From Chitinophagaceae bacterium PMP191F (GTDB lineage Bacteria; Bacteroidota; Bacteroidia; Chitinophagales; Chitinophagaceae), in assembly GCA_001302245.1 (NCBI GenBank), contig LGYU01000036.1:1-64000 (forward strand): 64,000 nucleotides of DNA, given 5' to 3'. Positions 61,624 to 64,000 of the stretch are shown in pieces (within the stretch, counting starts at the first letter, position 1; the number at the start of each line of letters is the position of its first letter). Made by a program: the position numbers and the translations under genes. The notes beneath the pieces are model-generated. The model was given only the letters and a program-made list of their open reading frames with translations, made no database searches and was not told where the DNA came from.

Positions 61624-63330
61624 ATGAGTAAACTGCTACAGGCAATAGGACTCGCGGCAGTCCTAGTGACTACCGGTAACACAGTGCATGCGCAACAGGA
61701 CAAATCTGCCAGCTCTTCTGATGTACCCAAAGGATGGCACCTGCTGGATAAAAGCAAAGACGGCTATTATGGTATCAGTATCAATAAGGCTTATGATTTT
61801 ATCAAATCAAAAAACCTGAAAGGCAAAACCGTAGTAGTAGCAGTAATTGATTCGGGTATTGATACCCTGCACGAAGACCTGAAAGATATCCTGTGGGTAA
61901 ATCCGAAAGAAATTCCCGGTAATGGTATTGACGATGATGGCAACGGTTATATTGATGACATTCATGGCTGGAACTTTTTGGGTAATAAAGACGGCCGTAA
62001 TGTAAAACAGGACTCTTACGAAGGTGCGCGTGTATATCACCACCTGAAAGCAAAATATGGTGATGCTAAAATTGATCCTGCTACTTTAAAAGGTGATGAA
62101 CTGGCTGAATATAAAACATGGCTGAAGGCCAAAGCCAAAATTGAAGGCGATGGTTCTGAAGAAGGTGTAGACCTGGTAATGCTGAAAAGAGCGCTGCAAA
62201 GCTCACTACGCAGCGACAGCATTCTGAAAGTGGCACTGAAAAAAGATGTATATACCGGTAATGACCTGGATACGTTTGTTGCTGTTAACACTGCTGAAAA
62301 ATCAGCCCGTGGCAGCCTGTTGTATCTTTTTAAAGCCAACCAGATGCTGGAAAGCACCAATAAAGAATTCCTGGATGGTTTCGGTGAGTTTGTAAGCGGT
62401 GAAGAAAGAAAGGCAGAAGCTAAAGAAAAAGCACCTAAGGATTATCGTGGTGAGATCACCGGCGATAATGAAAATGATTTCAACGACCGTTACTACGGAA
62501 ATGGTGATGTAATGGCCGGTACTCCTTTCCACGGCACACACGTTTCCGGTATTATTGGCGCCATCCGCAACAACGGGTTGGGTATTGAAGGTATTGCCGA
62601 TAATGTTCGCATTATGATGATCCGTGCCGTACCTGATGGTGACGAGCACGATAAAGATATTGCACTGGCCATCCGTTATGCAGTTGACAACGGAGCCAGG
62701 GTGATCAACATGAGCTTTGGTAAGGATTTCTCTCCCCAGAAAAAATGGGTAGACGAAGCTGTAGAATATGCTGCCAGCAAAGGTGTATTACTGGTGCATG
62801 CAGCAGGTAACGATGCCAAGAATGTTGACACTGCCGATAATTTCCCCAATGCAGACCTGGCAACCCTGAAAGCAAGGGCTAAGAACTGGATCACTGTAGG
62901 TGCCAGTGGCGATCCCAAAGCTGGTGGCCTGACCGCTTCTTTCTCTAACTATGGTAAAAAAGAAGTGGATGTATTTGCACCCGGTGTTAAAATATATTCT
63001 ACTATTCCCGGTGGCAATACGTATGGAAATGCACAGGGTACCAGCATGGCTTCGCCTGTAGTGGCAGGTACAGCAGCCTTTTTGCTGGAATACTTCCCCT
63101 ACCTCACTGCAGAGCAGGTGAAATACTGTATTGAGAAATCAGCACAGGTACCTACAGAAAAAGTGAAAAAACCAGGTACTGATGAACTGGTTCCCATGTC
63201 AGACCTCTGCCGTACAGGTGGCATTATCAATGCATACGAGGCCGCTAAAATTGCAGCTACCCTGCAACCGGGTACTCCAACCAAAAAAGCAACATCACCC
63301 AAGCCTACTTTAAAGAATAAAAAAGGATAA
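61624..63330 (+). CDS. Secreted S8 (subtilisin-like) serine peptidase with large insertion
   Basis: 568 residues; signal peptide ends TVHAQ at about 24. Catalytic triad is complete: Asp76 in AVIDSG, His303 in FHGTHVSG and Ser474 in GTSMASP, with oxyanion Asn396 in HAAGN. The Asp and His are about 227 residues apart against about 30 in subtilisin. The insertion, about 130-285, is helical and charged (AEYKTWLKAKAKIEGDG, RKAEAKEKAPKD) and includes a GNGIDDDGNGYIDDIHGW-type calcium-binding-like loop near 99-115. It is a periplasmic or secreted protease. The C-terminus is basic (KKATSPKPTLKNKKG) with no T9SS sorting domain recognised. Confidence 0.92.
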   Translation: MSKLLQAIGLAAVLVTTGNTVHAQQDKSASSSDVPKGWHLLDKSKDGYYGISINKAYDFIKSKNLKGKTVVVAVIDSGIDTLHEDLKDILWVNPKEIPGNGIDDDGNGYIDDIHGWNFLGNKDGRNVKQDSYEGARVYHHLKAKYGDAKIDPATLKGDELAEYKTWLKAKAKIEGDGSEEGVDLVMLKRALQSSLRSDSILKVALKKDVYTGNDLDTFVAVNTAEKSARGSLLYLFKANQMLESTNKEFLDGFGEFVSGEERKAEAKEKAPKDYRGEITGDNENDFNDRYYGNGDVMAGTPFHGTHVSGIIGAIRNNGLGIEGIADNVRIMMIRAVPDGDEHDKDIALAIRYAVDNGARVINMSFGKDFSPQKKWVDEAVEYAASKGVLLVHAAGNDAKNVDTADNFPNADLATLKARAKNWITVGASGDPKAGGLTASFSNYGKKEVDVFAPGVKIYSTIPGGNTYGNAQGTSMASPVVAGTAAFLLEYFPYLTAEQVKYCIEKSAQVPTEKVKKPGTDELVPMSDLCRTGGIINAYEAAKIAATLQPGTPTKKATSPKPTLKNKKG

Positions 63331-63354
63331 CAGGCTTCCGAATATCTTACTGGT

Positions 63355-63385
63355 AAAAAGCCGGGGAGAGCATCCCCGGCTTTTT
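63355..63385. terminator. Terminator after S8 peptidase gene
   Basis: AAAAAGCCGGGG (63355-63366) pairs with CCCCGGCTTTTT (63374-63385) around a 7-nt loop, bidirectional. Confidence 0.9.
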
Positions 63386-63498
63386 AATGTACATACCATA
63401 TCGTTGACTATAAAACCGGGGACCTGCCCCCCGGTCCTGGTTTACTCATCAGGAGAATAACTTTTTAAGGACACATTCTTTCAGACTTCATACCGCGG

Positions 63499-64000
63499 TT
63501 ATCGGCATTGGTATTCAAGTGTGGACTTACCAATATCAAGATTGTACAAAAATTCATAATGAGCCACATCGTATTTCAGTGGTAGTCCATACTGGTTGTA
63601 GGCGGTAGCGTTAACAGGGGTATTTACGCTGTAATTCCTGTCTACAAACATCCAGATCCTGCTGGTACGATGCAGGTTGGGTTTGCTGACATTGTAGGTA
63701 TAGGTCACAACATAGGGAGTAGCATCTCCACCGTTTAACCTGGTATATTTCTCCAGATTATTATCACCATTGTACGTATAGGTTTCAATAGTAGATGGTA
63801 TAGCAGGTAACAATGGATAGGTTTGAACAGCCTTTACAATCCTGTTGTAATTATCATATTCAAATGTTGTGAGTAATAACAGATAAGGATTAGTGCTTCT
63901 GTTGGGATATTCTCCAAGACCACGCATGGTATCTCTTACAATTTTGCCATTTTCATATACATACTGGTGCCAGAACTCATAATAGTTATTCAGCGTATAA
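63499..64000 (-). CDS. Exported beta-rich protein, C-terminal part only
   Basis: An open frame of 167 codons enters from the right edge and ends at 63499, so only the C-terminal part is here. It contains several short aromatic repeats such as TFEYDNYNRIVKA, YTYNGDNNLEKYTR and VTYTYN, like those of Bacteroidota lipoproteins with YD-like or DUF4595-type repeats. The N-terminus, and hence any signal peptide, is outside the window. No RHS core is seen. Function unknown. Confidence 0.65.
   Translation of the reverse strand, partial: YTLNNYYEFWHQYVYENGKIVRDTMRGLGEYPNRSTNPYLLLLTTFEYDNYNRIVKAVQTYPLLPAIPSTIETYTYNGDNNLEKYTRLNGGDATPYVVTYTYNVSKPNLHRTSRIWMFVDRNYSVNTPVNATAYNQYGLPLKYDVAHYEFLYNLDIGKSTLEYQCR

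Overview
This window is chromosomal DNA from a member of the Bacteroidota, most likely family Chitinophagaceae; I cannot fix the genus. The evidence is the TAnnTTTG promoter element in front of many genes, the order rpmB-rpmG-DUF4295-ftsY, bacillithiol synthesis (BshC) together with a CGC-type bacilliredoxin, secreted RHS proteins with Sec signal peptides, DUF2851, OmpA proteins with thrombospondin type 3 repeats, and short extracytoplasmic proteins ending their signal peptides in AQ. No rRNA, tRNA, CRISPR array, transposase or phage gene was seen.

Layout. 1-12.4 kb is an accessory region: a secreted coiled-coil protein cut by the window edge, a GNAT acetyltransferase behind an unusually palindrome-rich upstream region, a membrane-anchored OB-fold protein, and a two-gene RHS unit (a 1179-residue partner, then a 1820-residue RHS protein with Ig-like modules and a C-terminal domain carrying HELLSH). 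12.4-22.5 kb is mostly housekeeping: alpha/beta hydrolase, DUF2851, Maf, a UbiA prenyltransferase, Lgt, bacilliredoxin, Hsp20, two exported proteins and arginine decarboxylase. 22.6-27.5 kb holds thrS-infC and rpmI-rplT, here separated by an opposite-strand ThuA-like lipoprotein. 27.6-33 kb has a tandem pair of paralogous exported proteins, an L,D-transpeptidase fused to a TonB-C-like domain, and 4-hydroxyphenylpyruvate dioxygenase behind a promoter, a 33-codon ORF and a hairpin. 33-43.3 kb has purK and purE on either side of a reversed tripartite RND efflux operon, then an unassigned protein and bshC. 43.4-48.3 kb is a small sugar or semialdehyde catabolic group (aldose 1-epimerase, ketoglutarate-semialdehyde-type dehydrogenase, divergent AraC regulator). 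48.3-56.8 kb holds rimO, ftsY, DUF4295, rpmG, rpmB, the polyphosphate pair ppk1-ppx, and panB. 57-63.4 kb holds a CBM9-like exported protein, an ALDH7-type dehydrogenase, an OmpA/TSP3 protein and a subtilisin-like protease. A second window-edge fragment closes the window.

The genes divide into ordinary biosynthesis, translation and envelope functions plus a surface/secretome set. What stands out beyond the genes is the intergenic DNA: blocks of about 20-100 bp recur in both orientations in gaps at about 24.6, 29.0, 32.9, 44.7 and 55.8 kb, and AT-rich inverted repeats built from AATTTGAAAAT or from GTTATAAGTT/GTAGGTT fill many other gaps. The most interesting candidates are the HExxxH domain of the RHS protein, the repeat mosaic, the small ORF plus stop-in-loop hairpin upstream of hppD, helically phased repeats upstream of hsp20, and the shared TACATCTGTA operator-like site upstream of the GNAT and AraC genes.
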